NCBI RefSeq assembly: GCF_001514125.1
Contig: NZ_KQ948560.1
Coordinates: 109,256 to 173,255 of the forward strand
Reading direction: 5' to 3'
DNA: 64,000 nt
Source of the DNA: Streptomyces longwoodensis
Lineage (GTDB): Bacteria > Actinomycetota > Actinomycetes > Streptomycetales > Streptomycetaceae
Positions 17,923 to 25,989 of this stretch are shown in pieces (within the stretch, counting starts at the first letter, position 1; each line of letters opens with the position of its first letter). The translations under genes and the position numbers were made by a program. The notes beneath the pieces were generated by a model. That model searched no databases and was not told where the DNA came from. It worked only from the letters and a program-made list of their open reading frames with translations.

Positions 17923-18765
17923 ATGTCGGCCAGTACTGCGCCGCCCCAGGAGAAGGCCGGGGAAGAGGCACCCGCCCCCGCCGCGGACGTCCCGGAGAAG
18001 CGGCGCGGCGCCGACACCAGGGCCCTCACCCAGGTGCTCTTCGCCCAGCTGAAGGACCTCACCCCCGGCACGCCGGAGCACAACCGGGTGCGCGGGGCGC
18101 TCATCGAGGCGAACCTGCCGCTCGTGCGCTACGCCGCCGCCCGCTTCCGCTCCCGCAACGAGCCGATGGAGGACGTCGTCCAGGTCGGCACCATCGGTCT
18201 GATCAACGCCATCGACCGCTTCGACCCCGACCGGGGCGTGCAGTTCCCGACCTTCGCCATGCCGACCGTCGTCGGCGAGATCAAGCGGTACTTCCGCGAC
18301 AACGTGCGCACCGTCCACGTGCCGCGCCGGCTCCACGAGCTGTGGGTGCAGGTCAACAGCGCCACCGAGGACCTGACCACCGCCCACGGGCGCACCCCGA
18401 CCACCGCCGAGATCGCCGAGCGGCTGCGCATCAGCGAGGAGGAGGTGCTGTCCTGCATCGAGGCCGGGCGGTCGTACCACGCGACCTCGCTGGAGGCCGC
18501 CCAGGAGGGCGACGGGCTGCCCGGCCTGCTGGACCGCCTCGGCTACGAGGACCCGGCGCTCGACGGCGTGGAGCACCGCGACCTGGTCCGCCACCTGCTG
18601 GTCCAGCTTCCGGAACGCGAACAGCGAATCCTGCTGCTGCGCTACTACAGCAACCTGACCCAGTCGCAGATCAGCGCCGAGCTCGGGGTCTCGCAGATGC
18701 ACGTCTCACGCCTCCTGGCGCGCAGCTTCCAGCGGTTGCGCTCGGCCAACCGGATCGACGCGTAG
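17923..18765 (+). CDS. sigF: Sigma factor of the SigB/SigF/SigG family
   Basis: 280 residues. ATG at 17923 follows GAAGAGGTGG by about ten bases; two in-frame starts lie just upstream. All regions are present: 2 (NLPLVRYAAARF, QVGTIGLINAIDRFD, FPTFAMPTVVGEIKRYFRD), 3 (HVPRRLHELW) and 4 (LPEREQRILLLRYYSNLTQSQISAELGVSQMHVSRLL). By sequence type and by its place between the Dabb gene and a second, very similar sigma gene, it matches SigF of S. coelicolor, a late-sporulation sigma factor. No anti-sigma gene is adjacent. The N-terminal 40 residues are Ala/Pro/Glu-rich and variable. Confidence 0.88.
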   Translation: MSASTAPPQEKAGEEAPAPAADVPEKRRGADTRALTQVLFAQLKDLTPGTPEHNRVRGALIEANLPLVRYAAARFRSRNEPMEDVVQVGTIGLINAIDRFDPDRGVQFPTFAMPTVVGEIKRYFRDNVRTVHVPRRLHELWVQVNSATEDLTTAHGRTPTTAEIAERLRISEEEVLSCIEAGRSYHATSLEAAQEGDGLPGLLDRLGYEDPALDGVEHRDLVRHLLVQLPEREQRILLLRYYSNLTQSQISAELGVSQMHVSRLLARSFQRLRSANRIDA

Positions 18766-19068
18766 ACGTACGGGAGTTCGAGGCGTACGCCGGGGGGAGT
18801 CCCGTACGCGTGAGCGAGGGATCCCCGGGGAGAGCGAATCGCTCCACGGTCCCGATCACGGGAATTCGGGGCTGAAAAACCGTCACACCCCCACTTTCCA
18901 GGGCGGATTCGCGACTACGATGTCGACATGTCACTACAGCGTGTTGCCGACATGTGACATTCTGCCGGAAGAGCGTTTGCCGGAGCTCGGGCTCCGGTAT
19001 TCAGGTGAAGGCCGCGTTCCTCCCCGGGAGCGTCCGCCACGACCGTCCCGCGACCCAAAGGGGGTGGC
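18766..19068. other. Intergenic region between the two sigma genes with CGACATGT repeats
   Basis: About 300 bases. Near 18921-18958 two copies of CGACATGT sit 26 bases apart, the first followed by CAC, the second by GAC, giving an interrupted dyad (ACATGTCAC ... ACATGTGACA). This is a plausible operator or developmental promoter for the second sigma gene. No gene is seen. Confidence 0.4.
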
Positions 19069-19971
19069 ATGTCCGCAGATCAGGGCAGCTCGAAGGTGCT
19101 CACGCTCGACAAGAGCGAGACCGCGCCCGCCGTGCCCGTCGAGACCGACGTGCTCGACGACGTCACGGCCCTCGAGGCCGCGCCGGCCCCGGCCCTCCCG
19201 GCCTCGGAGGCCATCGACACCCGCACCCTGTCCCGCTCCCTGTTCCTGCGGCTGGCCGCGCTCGACGAGGACAGCCCCGAGCGCGCCTACGTCCGGGACA
19301 CGCTCATCGAGCTCAACCTCCCCCTCGTCCGCTACGCCGCCGCGCGCTTCCGCTCGCGCAACGAGCCGATGGAGGACATCGTCCAGGTCGGCACGATCGG
19401 CCTGATCAAGGCGATCGACCGTTTCGACTGCGAACGCGGCGTGGAGTTCCCGACCTTCGCGATGCCGACGGTCGTGGGCGAGATCAAGCGGTTCTTCCGG
19501 GACACGTCCTGGTCGGTGCGCGTGCCGCGCCGCCTCCAGGAGCTGCGCCTGGCCCTCACCAAGGCCAGCGACGAGCTGTCGCAGAAGCTGGACCGCTCTC
19601 CGACGGTGACGGAACTCGCGGCCGTCCTCGGCGTCTCCGAGGAGGACGTGGTCGACGGGCTGGCCGTGGGCAACGCCTACACCGCCTCCTCCCTCGACTC
19701 CCCCGCCCCGGAGGACGACGGCGGCGAGGGCTCCCTGGCCGACCGGCTGGGCTACGAGGACAGCGCGCTGGAGGGCGTGGAGTACCGCGAGTCCCTCAAG
19801 CCCCTGCTGGCCAAGCTGCCGCCGCGCGAGCGCCGCATCATCATGCTGCGCTTCTTCGCCAACATGACGCAGTCGCAGATCGGCGAGGAGGTCGGCATCT
19901 CGCAGATGCACGTCTCCCGCCTGCTGACGCGCACGCTGGCGCAGCTGCGGGACGGGCTGATCAGCGACTGA
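19069..19971 (+). CDS. sigN: Sigma factor of the SigB/SigF/SigG family
   Basis: 300 residues. ATG at 19069 has AAAGGGGGTGG just upstream. It is strikingly similar to the preceding sigma factor in regions 2-4 (shared NLPLVRYAAARFRSRNEPME, then QVGTIGLI and FPTFAMPTVVGEIKR) but differs in the Ala/Pro-rich first 65 residues and in region 3. It is thus a tandem paralogue. Position and type match SigN of S. coelicolor, which acts in the subapical stem of aerial hyphae and drives nepA. A NepA-like gene is in this same window at 61.6 kb. Confidence 0.88.
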   Translation: MSADQGSSKVLTLDKSETAPAVPVETDVLDDVTALEAAPAPALPASEAIDTRTLSRSLFLRLAALDEDSPERAYVRDTLIELNLPLVRYAAARFRSRNEPMEDIVQVGTIGLIKAIDRFDCERGVEFPTFAMPTVVGEIKRFFRDTSWSVRVPRRLQELRLALTKASDELSQKLDRSPTVTELAAVLGVSEEDVVDGLAVGNAYTASSLDSPAPEDDGGEGSLADRLGYEDSALEGVEYRESLKPLLAKLPPRERRIIMLRFFANMTQSQIGEEVGISQMHVSRLLTRTLAQLRDGLISD

Positions 19972-20103
19972 GGCACCCCGCCTCCCGCAGCACCTGGCGA
20001 CCGCCGCGCCCCGGCTCCGAGGAGCCGCAGGGGCGCGGCGGTCGCCGTTGGTGCGTCGTCGCCGTCGCTGTGTCCGCCGGCGGTGACCCGCCTCAGCGGG
20101 TCC

Positions 20104-20310
20104 TTACTTCAGCGCCAGCCAGGCGACCGCGGCGACGACGACCACGGCCGCCACGATGCCGATGATCAGTCCGAGGCGCGGGCCGGAGGAGCCGGACGGC
20201 GCCGCGGCCTGGCGGGACGGCTGCGGGGTGCCCTCGTCGACGAACGCGCGGAACATCTGGGTGCTGCCGGCGGGGTCGTAATTGCCCTGGGGGCCCTGGG
20301 TGTTAGCCAT
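20104..20310 (-). CDS. Small membrane protein
   Basis: 68 residues. A soluble N-terminal part (GPQGNYDPAGSTQMFRAFVDEG) and a Pro/Ser linker precede one C-terminal membrane span (GLIIGIVAAVVVVAAVAWLALK), a tail-anchor layout. TAGGGT lies 8 bases before the ATG, so the transcript may be leaderless. It is convergent with the second sigma gene. No function known. Confidence 0.75.
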   Translation of the reverse strand: MANTQGPQGNYDPAGSTQMFRAFVDEGTPQPSRQAAAPSGSSGPRLGLIIGIVAAVVVVAAVAWLALK

Positions 20311-20459
20311 GGCCCGAGACCCTAGCGAAAACGGGTGCGGCGGCCCAAGTGGGGGTCGGTCCCCGGTCGCCGGCGGCGGGCCGCACCAGCGCGTTTACTC
20401 CGGCACTACTTGCCTTTGCCAACTTTTTGCGGCGGAGGCGGCCTCTTTATTTGCCTGTA

Positions 20460-20483
20460 GCAACCAAGCGCCCCTATGGTTGC
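20460..20483. promoter_or_regulatory. Candidate MarR operator
   Basis: Inverted repeat GCAACCA-N10-TGGTTGC, with a third half site GCAAC at 20489, lies 26 bases before the MarR ATG. It may mediate autoregulation of the MarR-MFS operon. Inference from position and symmetry only. Confidence 0.5.
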
Positions 20484-20509
20484 CCTAAGCAACGAATCGG
20501 GAGGGTGAG

Positions 20510-21040
20510 ATGGCCGGCGAGGCGCGGTACGAGGAGCTGATGCGTCAGTTCAGCGCCTTCGGGGCCGTGAAGAGGGAGCTGGGACGGATCCTGCCGTCCG
20601 ACTGCCCCAGCGGTTCCACCGCCGTGCTGACGCTGCTCAGCCGCCATGGCGACATGCGCATGAGCAAGCTCGCCGAGCTGCTGGTCGTCGACATGTCGGT
20701 GACCAGCCGCCACGTGGCCCACCTCGCCGAGCGCGGTTGGATCGAGCGCTCCCCGGACCCGGCGGACAAGCGCTCGCGCATCGTGCGCCTGACCCCGGCC
20801 GGCTGGAGCCAGATCGACGAGCTGTCCCGGCGCACCACCCGGCTCCTGGAGGAGCGGCTGCGCGACTGGAGCGACGACGAGGTCGACCAGCTCACCCGGC
20901 TGATGCAGCGGCTGCGGTCCAGTTTCGACGACTGCCGTACGACCGCGCACCGGCCGCCGCAGCCGCCCGCCGAGCCCCCGGCACCGCCGCCGGCCCCTCC
21001 CGCACTCGACCAGACCACCCGTACACCCGCGAACACGTAA
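20510..21040 (+). CDS. MarR family transcriptional regulator
   Basis: 176 residues, ATG after GGGAGGGTGAG. The winged helix is plain: MRMSKLAELLVVDMSVTSRHVAHLAERGWIER, then the wing DPADKRSRIVRLTPAG. Dimer helices lie on both sides (EELMRQFSAFGAVKRELGR; EERLRDWSDDEVDQLTRLMQRL). The last ~30 residues are Pro-rich and unusual for the family. Only 13 bases separate it from the MFS transporter gene, so it is almost certainly the local regulator of that pump, with the GCAACCA dyad as probable operator. The ligand is unknown. Confidence 0.9.
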   Translation: MAGEARYEELMRQFSAFGAVKRELGRILPSDCPSGSTAVLTLLSRHGDMRMSKLAELLVVDMSVTSRHVAHLAERGWIERSPDPADKRSRIVRLTPAGWSQIDELSRRTTRLLEERLRDWSDDEVDQLTRLMQRLRSSFDDCRTTAHRPPQPPAEPPAPPPAPPALDQTTRTPANT

Positions 21041-21053
21041 GAAAAGGAAGCCC

Positions 21054-23591
21054 ATGGCAACGACCACACCAGCCGGTGTGCGGGCCCATGCCAAGCACGG
21101 GGGAGGCTCCTCCGGCGGCCACGCTCCGATGAGCCACCGGCAGATCATGGAGGCGCTCTCCGGGCTGCTGCTCGGAATGTTCGTGGCGATCCTGTCGTCC
21201 ACGATCGTCTCCAACGCGCTGCCCGAGATCATCGGTGACCTGGGCGGCGGCCAGTCCGCCTACACCTGGGTCGTCACCGCCGCCCTGCTGTCGATGACCG
21301 CGGCCACTCCCCTGTGGGGCAAGCTCGCCGACCTGTACAGCAAGAAGGCGCTCGTCCAGATAGCGCTCGTCATCTACGTCGTCGCCTCGATGGCGGCCGG
21401 CCTCTCGCAGAACCCCGGCATGCTGATCGTCTGCCGCGTGGTGCAGGGCATCGGCGTCGGCGGTCTGTCCGCGCTGGCGCAGATCGTGATGGCCGCGATG
21501 ATCTCCCCGCGCGAGCGGGGCCGTTACTCCGGCTACCTCGGTGCCACGTTCGCCGTCGCGACCGTCGGCGGTCCGCTGCTCGGCGGCGTCATCACCGACA
21601 CCTCCTGGCTGGGCTGGCGCTGGTGCTTCTACGTCGGTGTCCCGTTCGCCGTCATCGCGCTGATCGTGCTGCAGAAGACCCTGCACCTGCCGGTCGTCAA
21701 GCGTGAGGTGAAGGTCGACTGGGGCGGCGCGACGCTGATCTCCGCCGCGGTCTCGCTGCTGCTGATCTGGGTCACCTTCGCCGGTGACAAGTACGACTGG
21801 CTGTCGTGGCAGACGTACACGATGGTCGCCGGGTCCCTGGTGCTCGGCGCGCTGTTCGTGCTCGTCGAGGCCAGGGCCAGTGAGCCGATCATCCCGCTGC
21901 GCCTGTTCCGCAACCGCACCATCACGCTCGCCTCGCTCGCCTCGCTGTTCGTCGGCATCGCGATGTTCAGCGGCACGGTGTTCTTCAGCCAGTACTTCCA
22001 GCTGGCCCGCGACAAGTCCCCGACGATGTCGGGCGTCATGACGATCCCGATGATCGGCGGCCTGTTCGTCTCCTCGACGGTCTCCGGCCAGTTCATCACC
22101 CGCACCGGCCGCTGGAAGGCCTGGCTGGTCAGCGGTGGTGTCCTGGTGACGGCCGGGCTGCTGCTGCTCGGCGGCATCCGGTACGACACGGACTACTGGA
22201 AGATGGCGCTGTTCATGGCGCTGCTGGGTCTCGGCATCGGCATGATGATGCAGAACCTGGTGCTGTGCACGCAGAACCAGGTGGAGCCGGGCGACCTCGG
22301 CTCGGCCAGCTCCACGGTCACCTTCTTCCGCTCGCTCGGTGGTGCGATGGGCGTGTCCGCCCTGGGCGCGGTGATGTCCCACAAGATCACCGACTACGTC
22401 AAGGACGGCCTGGCCACGATCGACCCGAAGTACGCGGCCGCCATGGCGCAGTCCGGGTCGACCGACACCATCCCGGACATGGACAAGCTGCCCGCGCCGC
22501 TGCGCACGGTCATGGAGAGCGCCTACGGTCACGGCATCGCCGACGTCTTCCTGATCGCCGGCTTCCTCGCCGCGCTCGCCTTCCTGATCACGCTGTTCAT
22601 CAAGGAGGTGCCGCTGCGCACCAAGGGCGCCCTGGCGCAGGCCGCCGAGGGTGACGCACCCGCCGTCGACCCGGCCGCCGCGCCCACCGTGGCCGAGGCC
22701 CAGCAGGTGCCGGCCGCCGTCGGTGCCCCCGCGGCCTCCGACAGCGCCGCCGCCACCGCCGGTGCGGCCACCGCGCCGCAGCCCGTGGCCGCCGTCGCCC
22801 CGGGGGCCGGCTCCACGGACACCCCCGCCGGGGGCGTCCCGGTCCGGGGCTTCGTCCGCGGCGCCGAGAGCGCGCCCGTGCCGCACGCCGCGGTCACGCT
22901 GATCTCGCTGGCCGGCCGCCAGCTCGGCCGGGCCGTCGCCCAGGCCGACGGCGCCTACGCGCTGGACGCGCCGGGCGCGGGGTCGTACGTCCTGATCGCC
23001 TCCGCCGACGGCTTCCAGCCGCAGGCCTCCACGGTCGTGGTCAACGGCGAACCGCTCGCCTACGACATCCTGCTCAGCGGCACCAGCGGGCTGACCGGTG
23101 TCGTGCGGGCCGCCGTGTCCGGCGAGGGCGTCAAGGACGCGATGGTGATCGTCACCGATGTGCGCGGCGATCTGCTGGCCACCGGAACCACCGGTGAGCA
23201 CGGCGAGTTCTCCTTCACGGAGCTGGTGCCGGGTGCCGTGACCGTCGCGGTCAACGCCGCCGGGTTCCGGCCGCGGGCGCTGCCCGTCGAGATCGGCGCC
23301 ACCGGTGTGACCCGCACGGACGTCCTCCTCGACGCGGGTTCCCGGGTGCAGGGTGTCGTGCGCGCGCCGCACGGCCCGCTGGCCGACGCACGGGTGACGC
23401 TCGTGGACGCCGCGGGCAACGTGGTCGGCTCGGCCACGACCGGCGCCGACGGGGCGTACGCCTTCACGGACCTCGACGGCGGCGAGTACACGGTCATCGC
23501 GACCGGTTACCCGCCGGTGGCCACCGCCCTGACCCTGTCGGGCACCGGTGTCGACGACCACGACATCGAGCTCGCCCACCCGGGCGAGTAG
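21054..23591 (+). CDS. MFS multidrug transporter fused to three carboxypeptidase regulatory-like domains
   Basis: 845 residues. Residues 25-520 are a 14-span DHA2 (EmrB/QacA) drug:proton antiporter; see FVAILSSTIVSNALPEIIGDL, WVVTAALLSMTAATPLWGKLAD and the motif C-like GPLLGGVITD. An Ala/Pro linker (about 525-590) leads to three beta-sandwich repeats, each opening (V)xGxVR and including DGAYALDAPGAGSYVLIASA, GEFSFTELVPGAVTVAVNA or DGAYAFTDLDGGEYTVIATG. Such domains are normally extracellular, as in carboxypeptidase tails and CnaB-like folds. The tail's sidedness depends on the 14-span count, which would put it in the cytoplasm. Co-transcribed with the MarR gene. Confidence 0.9.
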   Translation: MATTTPAGVRAHAKHGGGSSGGHAPMSHRQIMEALSGLLLGMFVAILSSTIVSNALPEIIGDLGGGQSAYTWVVTAALLSMTAATPLWGKLADLYSKKALVQIALVIYVVASMAAGLSQNPGMLIVCRVVQGIGVGGLSALAQIVMAAMISPRERGRYSGYLGATFAVATVGGPLLGGVITDTSWLGWRWCFYVGVPFAVIALIVLQKTLHLPVVKREVKVDWGGATLISAAVSLLLIWVTFAGDKYDWLSWQTYTMVAGSLVLGALFVLVEARASEPIIPLRLFRNRTITLASLASLFVGIAMFSGTVFFSQYFQLARDKSPTMSGVMTIPMIGGLFVSSTVSGQFITRTGRWKAWLVSGGVLVTAGLLLLGGIRYDTDYWKMALFMALLGLGIGMMMQNLVLCTQNQVEPGDLGSASSTVTFFRSLGGAMGVSALGAVMSHKITDYVKDGLATIDPKYAAAMAQSGSTDTIPDMDKLPAPLRTVMESAYGHGIADVFLIAGFLAALAFLITLFIKEVPLRTKGALAQAAEGDAPAVDPAAAPTVAEAQQVPAAVGAPAASDSAAATAGAATAPQPVAAVAPGAGSTDTPAGGVPVRGFVRGAESAPVPHAAVTLISLAGRQLGRAVAQADGAYALDAPGAGSYVLIASADGFQPQASTVVVNGEPLAYDILLSGTSGLTGVVRAAVSGEGVKDAMVIVTDVRGDLLATGTTGEHGEFSFTELVPGAVTVAVNAAGFRPRALPVEIGATGVTRTDVLLDAGSRVQGVVRAPHGPLADARVTLVDAAGNVVGSATTGADGAYAFTDLDGGEYTVIATGYPPVATALTLSGTGVDDHDIELAHPGE

Positions 23592-23727
23592 TCCGGCCCC
23601 GGCCCGTGACGGGAGGCGCGACCGGCTTCCGGCGCGCCCCCGCCACGGGCCGTTCCACGTTCTGACCAGTTGTCACGCTGTGTCGGGAAGCTCAGTTGTC
23701 GAAGCTCTGCAGGGGAGAGAAAACGGG

Positions 23728-24549
23728 ATGGGACTGACCGCGAGGATCCGCACCCGGGACGGATGGGCCGTGTCGCACGCGGTCGTCACGGTGACCGACA
23801 TGACCGGCACGCAGGTGGTGCGCGCCGAGGCCGACGACGAGGGCGTCGTCCGGGACGCCACGGCGCTGGCGCCCGGGGCGTACACGGTGATCGTCACGGC
23901 CGTCGGGTACGCGCCCGTGGCCTCCAGCGCGATCGTCACCGCGAGCGGGCGGGCCGAGGTCGGCACGGTGACCCTCGCCCGGCAGGGCGGCACCGAGCTG
24001 CCGCCGCCCGGCCCCTGGACGGTCGACCCGGCGCACTCCACGGTCGGCGCGGTCGCCCAGCACCTGGGCATCTCCAGCGTGCGGGGCCGGTTCACGGACT
24101 TCTCCGCGGCGCTGGAGATCGCCCCGGACGACGTGACCAAGTCGAGGGTGGAGGCGGTGATCCGGGCGGCCTCGATCGACACCGGCAACGCGATGCGCGA
24201 CCAGCACCTGCGGTCGGCCGACTTCCTGGACACCGAGCGATTCCCGGAGATCGCCTACCGCTCGACCGGCGTGAGCGAGGCGGGCCCGGACCGCTGGACC
24301 GTGCGCGGCGAGCTGACCATGCGGGGCATCGTCCGGCCCGTCGACCTGGACCTCGCCTACCTGGGCACCGGCGCCGACCCCTGGGGCGGCACCCGCGCCG
24401 CGTTCCGGGCGACGGCCGAACTGCACCGCGACGACTTCGCGATGAACTACAACCAGGTCGTCCAGGCCGGCATCGCCGCCATCGGCACCACACTCAAGGT
24501 CGAGCTGGACGTCCAGGCGGTGCAGGGCGAGTCCCTGCCCCAGGCGTAG
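23728..24549 (+). CDS. YceI family protein with an N-terminal carboxypeptidase regulatory-like domain
   Basis: 273 residues; ATG at 23728 after GGGGAGAG. Residues 1-85 (MGLTARIRTRDGWAVSHAVV, then LAPGAYTVIVTAVGYAP) are a single domain of the same kind as the three at the end of the neighbouring MFS pump. Residues ~95-270 are a YceI/lipocalin-like domain (WTVDPAHSTVGAVAQHLGIS, DQHLRSADFLDTERFPEIAY, LTMRGIVRPVDLDL). YceI proteins bind polyisoprenoid or other lipids. There is no signal peptide. It lies 136 bases after the pump, and the shared domain suggests a common partner or ligand. Confidence 0.9.
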   Translation: MGLTARIRTRDGWAVSHAVVTVTDMTGTQVVRAEADDEGVVRDATALAPGAYTVIVTAVGYAPVASSAIVTASGRAEVGTVTLARQGGTELPPPGPWTVDPAHSTVGAVAQHLGISSVRGRFTDFSAALEIAPDDVTKSRVEAVIRAASIDTGNAMRDQHLRSADFLDTERFPEIAYRSTGVSEAGPDRWTVRGELTMRGIVRPVDLDLAYLGTGADPWGGTRAAFRATAELHRDDFAMNYNQVVQAGIAAIGTTLKVELDVQAVQGESLPQA

Positions 24550-24612
24550 GCGCCCGGGCGTAGGCACAGCAGGGTCAGCCACCGGGCGGGGTTCCGCGCC
24601 TAGGCTGCCGTC

Positions 24613-25083
24613 ATGGCACCGAACATCGCGACGAACACGACCGTCTCCCGGGACGAGCTGCTGGACTTCGTGCGGCCCCGCCACCGGGCCCTGCTGCTCA
24701 CCCGCCGGGCCGACGGCAGTCCCCAAGCCTCGCCGCTGACCTGCGGGGTGGACGACTCCGGCCGGATCGTGGTCTCGACCTACCCGGAGCGCGCCAAGAC
24801 CCGCAACGCCCGGCGGGACCCGCGGGTGAGCCTCGTCGTCCTCAGCGACGAGTGGAACGGCCCGTGGGTCCAGGTCGACGGCACGGCCGAGGTGATCGAC
24901 TCCCCCGACTCCGTCGAGCCGCTCGTGGAGTACTACCGCACCATCGCCGGGGAGCACCCGGACTGGGACGAGTACCGCGCGGCGATGGTCAAGCAGGGCA
25001 AGTCGATCATCCGGGTCACCCCGGAGCGCTGGGGACCGGTGGCGACGGGCGGCTTCCCGGCACGGCTGGCGCAGGAGGACTGA
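24613..25083 (+). CDS. PPOX-class F420-dependent oxidoreductase-like protein
   Basis: 156 residues. A split-barrel FMN/F420-binding fold: LLDFVRPRHRALLLTRRADG, SPLTCGVDDSGRIVVST, KTRNARRDPRVSLVVL and a C-terminal GKSIIRVTPERWGPV. This matches the Rv1155-like group that uses cofactor F420. The substrate is unknown; some members reduce biliverdin or heterocycles. TAGGCT (24601-24606) lies exactly 6 bases before the ATG, so the transcript is probably leaderless and independent of the YceI gene 63 bases upstream. Confidence 0.88.
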   Translation: MAPNIATNTTVSRDELLDFVRPRHRALLLTRRADGSPQASPLTCGVDDSGRIVVSTYPERAKTRNARRDPRVSLVVLSDEWNGPWVQVDGTAEVIDSPDSVEPLVEYYRTIAGEHPDWDEYRAAMVKQGKSIIRVTPERWGPVATGGFPARLAQED

Positions 25084-25120
25084 TCGACGAGACACCCCCT
25101 AGGGAGCGGGCCCGTCGCCC

Positions 25121-25900
25121 TCACGCGTCCGGCGCGGGCCCCGAACGCTCCACCATCGCCTCGATGCCCGCGACCAGCAGGTCCAGGGCGAAGGTGAAGT
25201 CGCGGTCGAGCATCTCGTCGACCGTGGCGCCACCGCGCGCGTCCATGATGTCGCGGGTCTCCTCGATGACGGCGGCCGTGTCGGGGGTGCCGCCCACCGA
25301 GGCCATCATCTGCGCGTGGTACTCGTCGGGGGTCACCCCTGCCTCGGTGACCCGGGACATGAAGTGGCCCTGGATCGTGCCGTAGCCGTACACGAACTGG
25401 AAGACGGCCGAGATGGCGCCGGTGATGCCGTGCACGGGCAGGCCGGTGCGGCGTACCACGTGGTGGATCGCGCGGGAGAAGGCGAGCGAGTTCGGGCCGA
25501 TGTTGAGGTAGCGCCCGATCAGCGGCGGCACCCAGGGGTGACGCACCAGCAGCGCCCGGTACTCGCGGGCGAGCGCGCGCAGCAGTGTCCGCCAGTCGCC
25601 GGCCCCGTCGTCCGGGTCCGGCAGGGCCGGCTCCCCGAACACCTCGTCGAGGGCGAGCTCCAGCAGCTCGTCCTTGGTGTCGACGTACCAGTACACGGAC
25701 ATCGCGGTGACGTTCAGCTCGGCGGCGAGCCGCCGCATGGAGAACCGGTCCAGCCCCTCGGCGTCGAGCAGCCGTACGGTCGCCGCGGTGATCCGGTCCC
25801 GGTCCAGCCCCGAGGGCTGTCCGCCGCCCCGGCCGCGACGCGTCCCGCCGCCCAGCCAGACACTGCTGCGCGCGGCCTGTTCGCCTGCCCTGGCGGCCAT
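25121..25900 (-). CDS. TetR family regulator of the adjacent MFS exporter
   Basis: 259 residues. ATG at 25900 is preceded by AGGAGGTG. The helix-turn-helix is RFSMRRLAAELNVTAMSVYWYVDTKDELLE. The C-terminal ligand domain of the TetR_C class (LALDEVFGEP, REYRALLVRHPWVPPLIGR) fits the branch that includes TetR itself. A Gly/Arg-rich N-terminal tail of ~30 residues precedes it. It follows the MFS gene by 89 bases on the same strand and probably shares its transcript. The likely operator is the TACACCGTA/TACGGTGTA dyad before the MFS gene. It is convergent with the F420 oxidoreductase gene. Confidence 0.9.
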   Translation of the reverse strand: MAARAGEQAARSSVWLGGGTRRGRGGGQPSGLDRDRITAATVRLLDAEGLDRFSMRRLAAELNVTAMSVYWYVDTKDELLELALDEVFGEPALPDPDDGAGDWRTLLRALAREYRALLVRHPWVPPLIGRYLNIGPNSLAFSRAIHHVVRRTGLPVHGITGAISAVFQFVYGYGTIQGHFMSRVTEAGVTPDEYHAQMMASVGGTPDTAAVIEETRDIMDARGGATVDEMLDRDFTFALDLLVAGIEAMVERSGPAPDA

Positions 25901-25989
25901 GCGGCACCTCCTGGTCTCCCACCGACGGGCCTCCGACGGGCCCACCCTACGGGGCGGGAGGAGCCGCACCACCAGCGACGACGCCCGCG

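Noticed and set aside
20892..23579. 895-residue minus-strand open frame opposite the MFS transporter
   Set aside because: Antisense shadow: low-complexity Asp/Gly/His/Arg composition, while the plus strand gives a textbook transporter.
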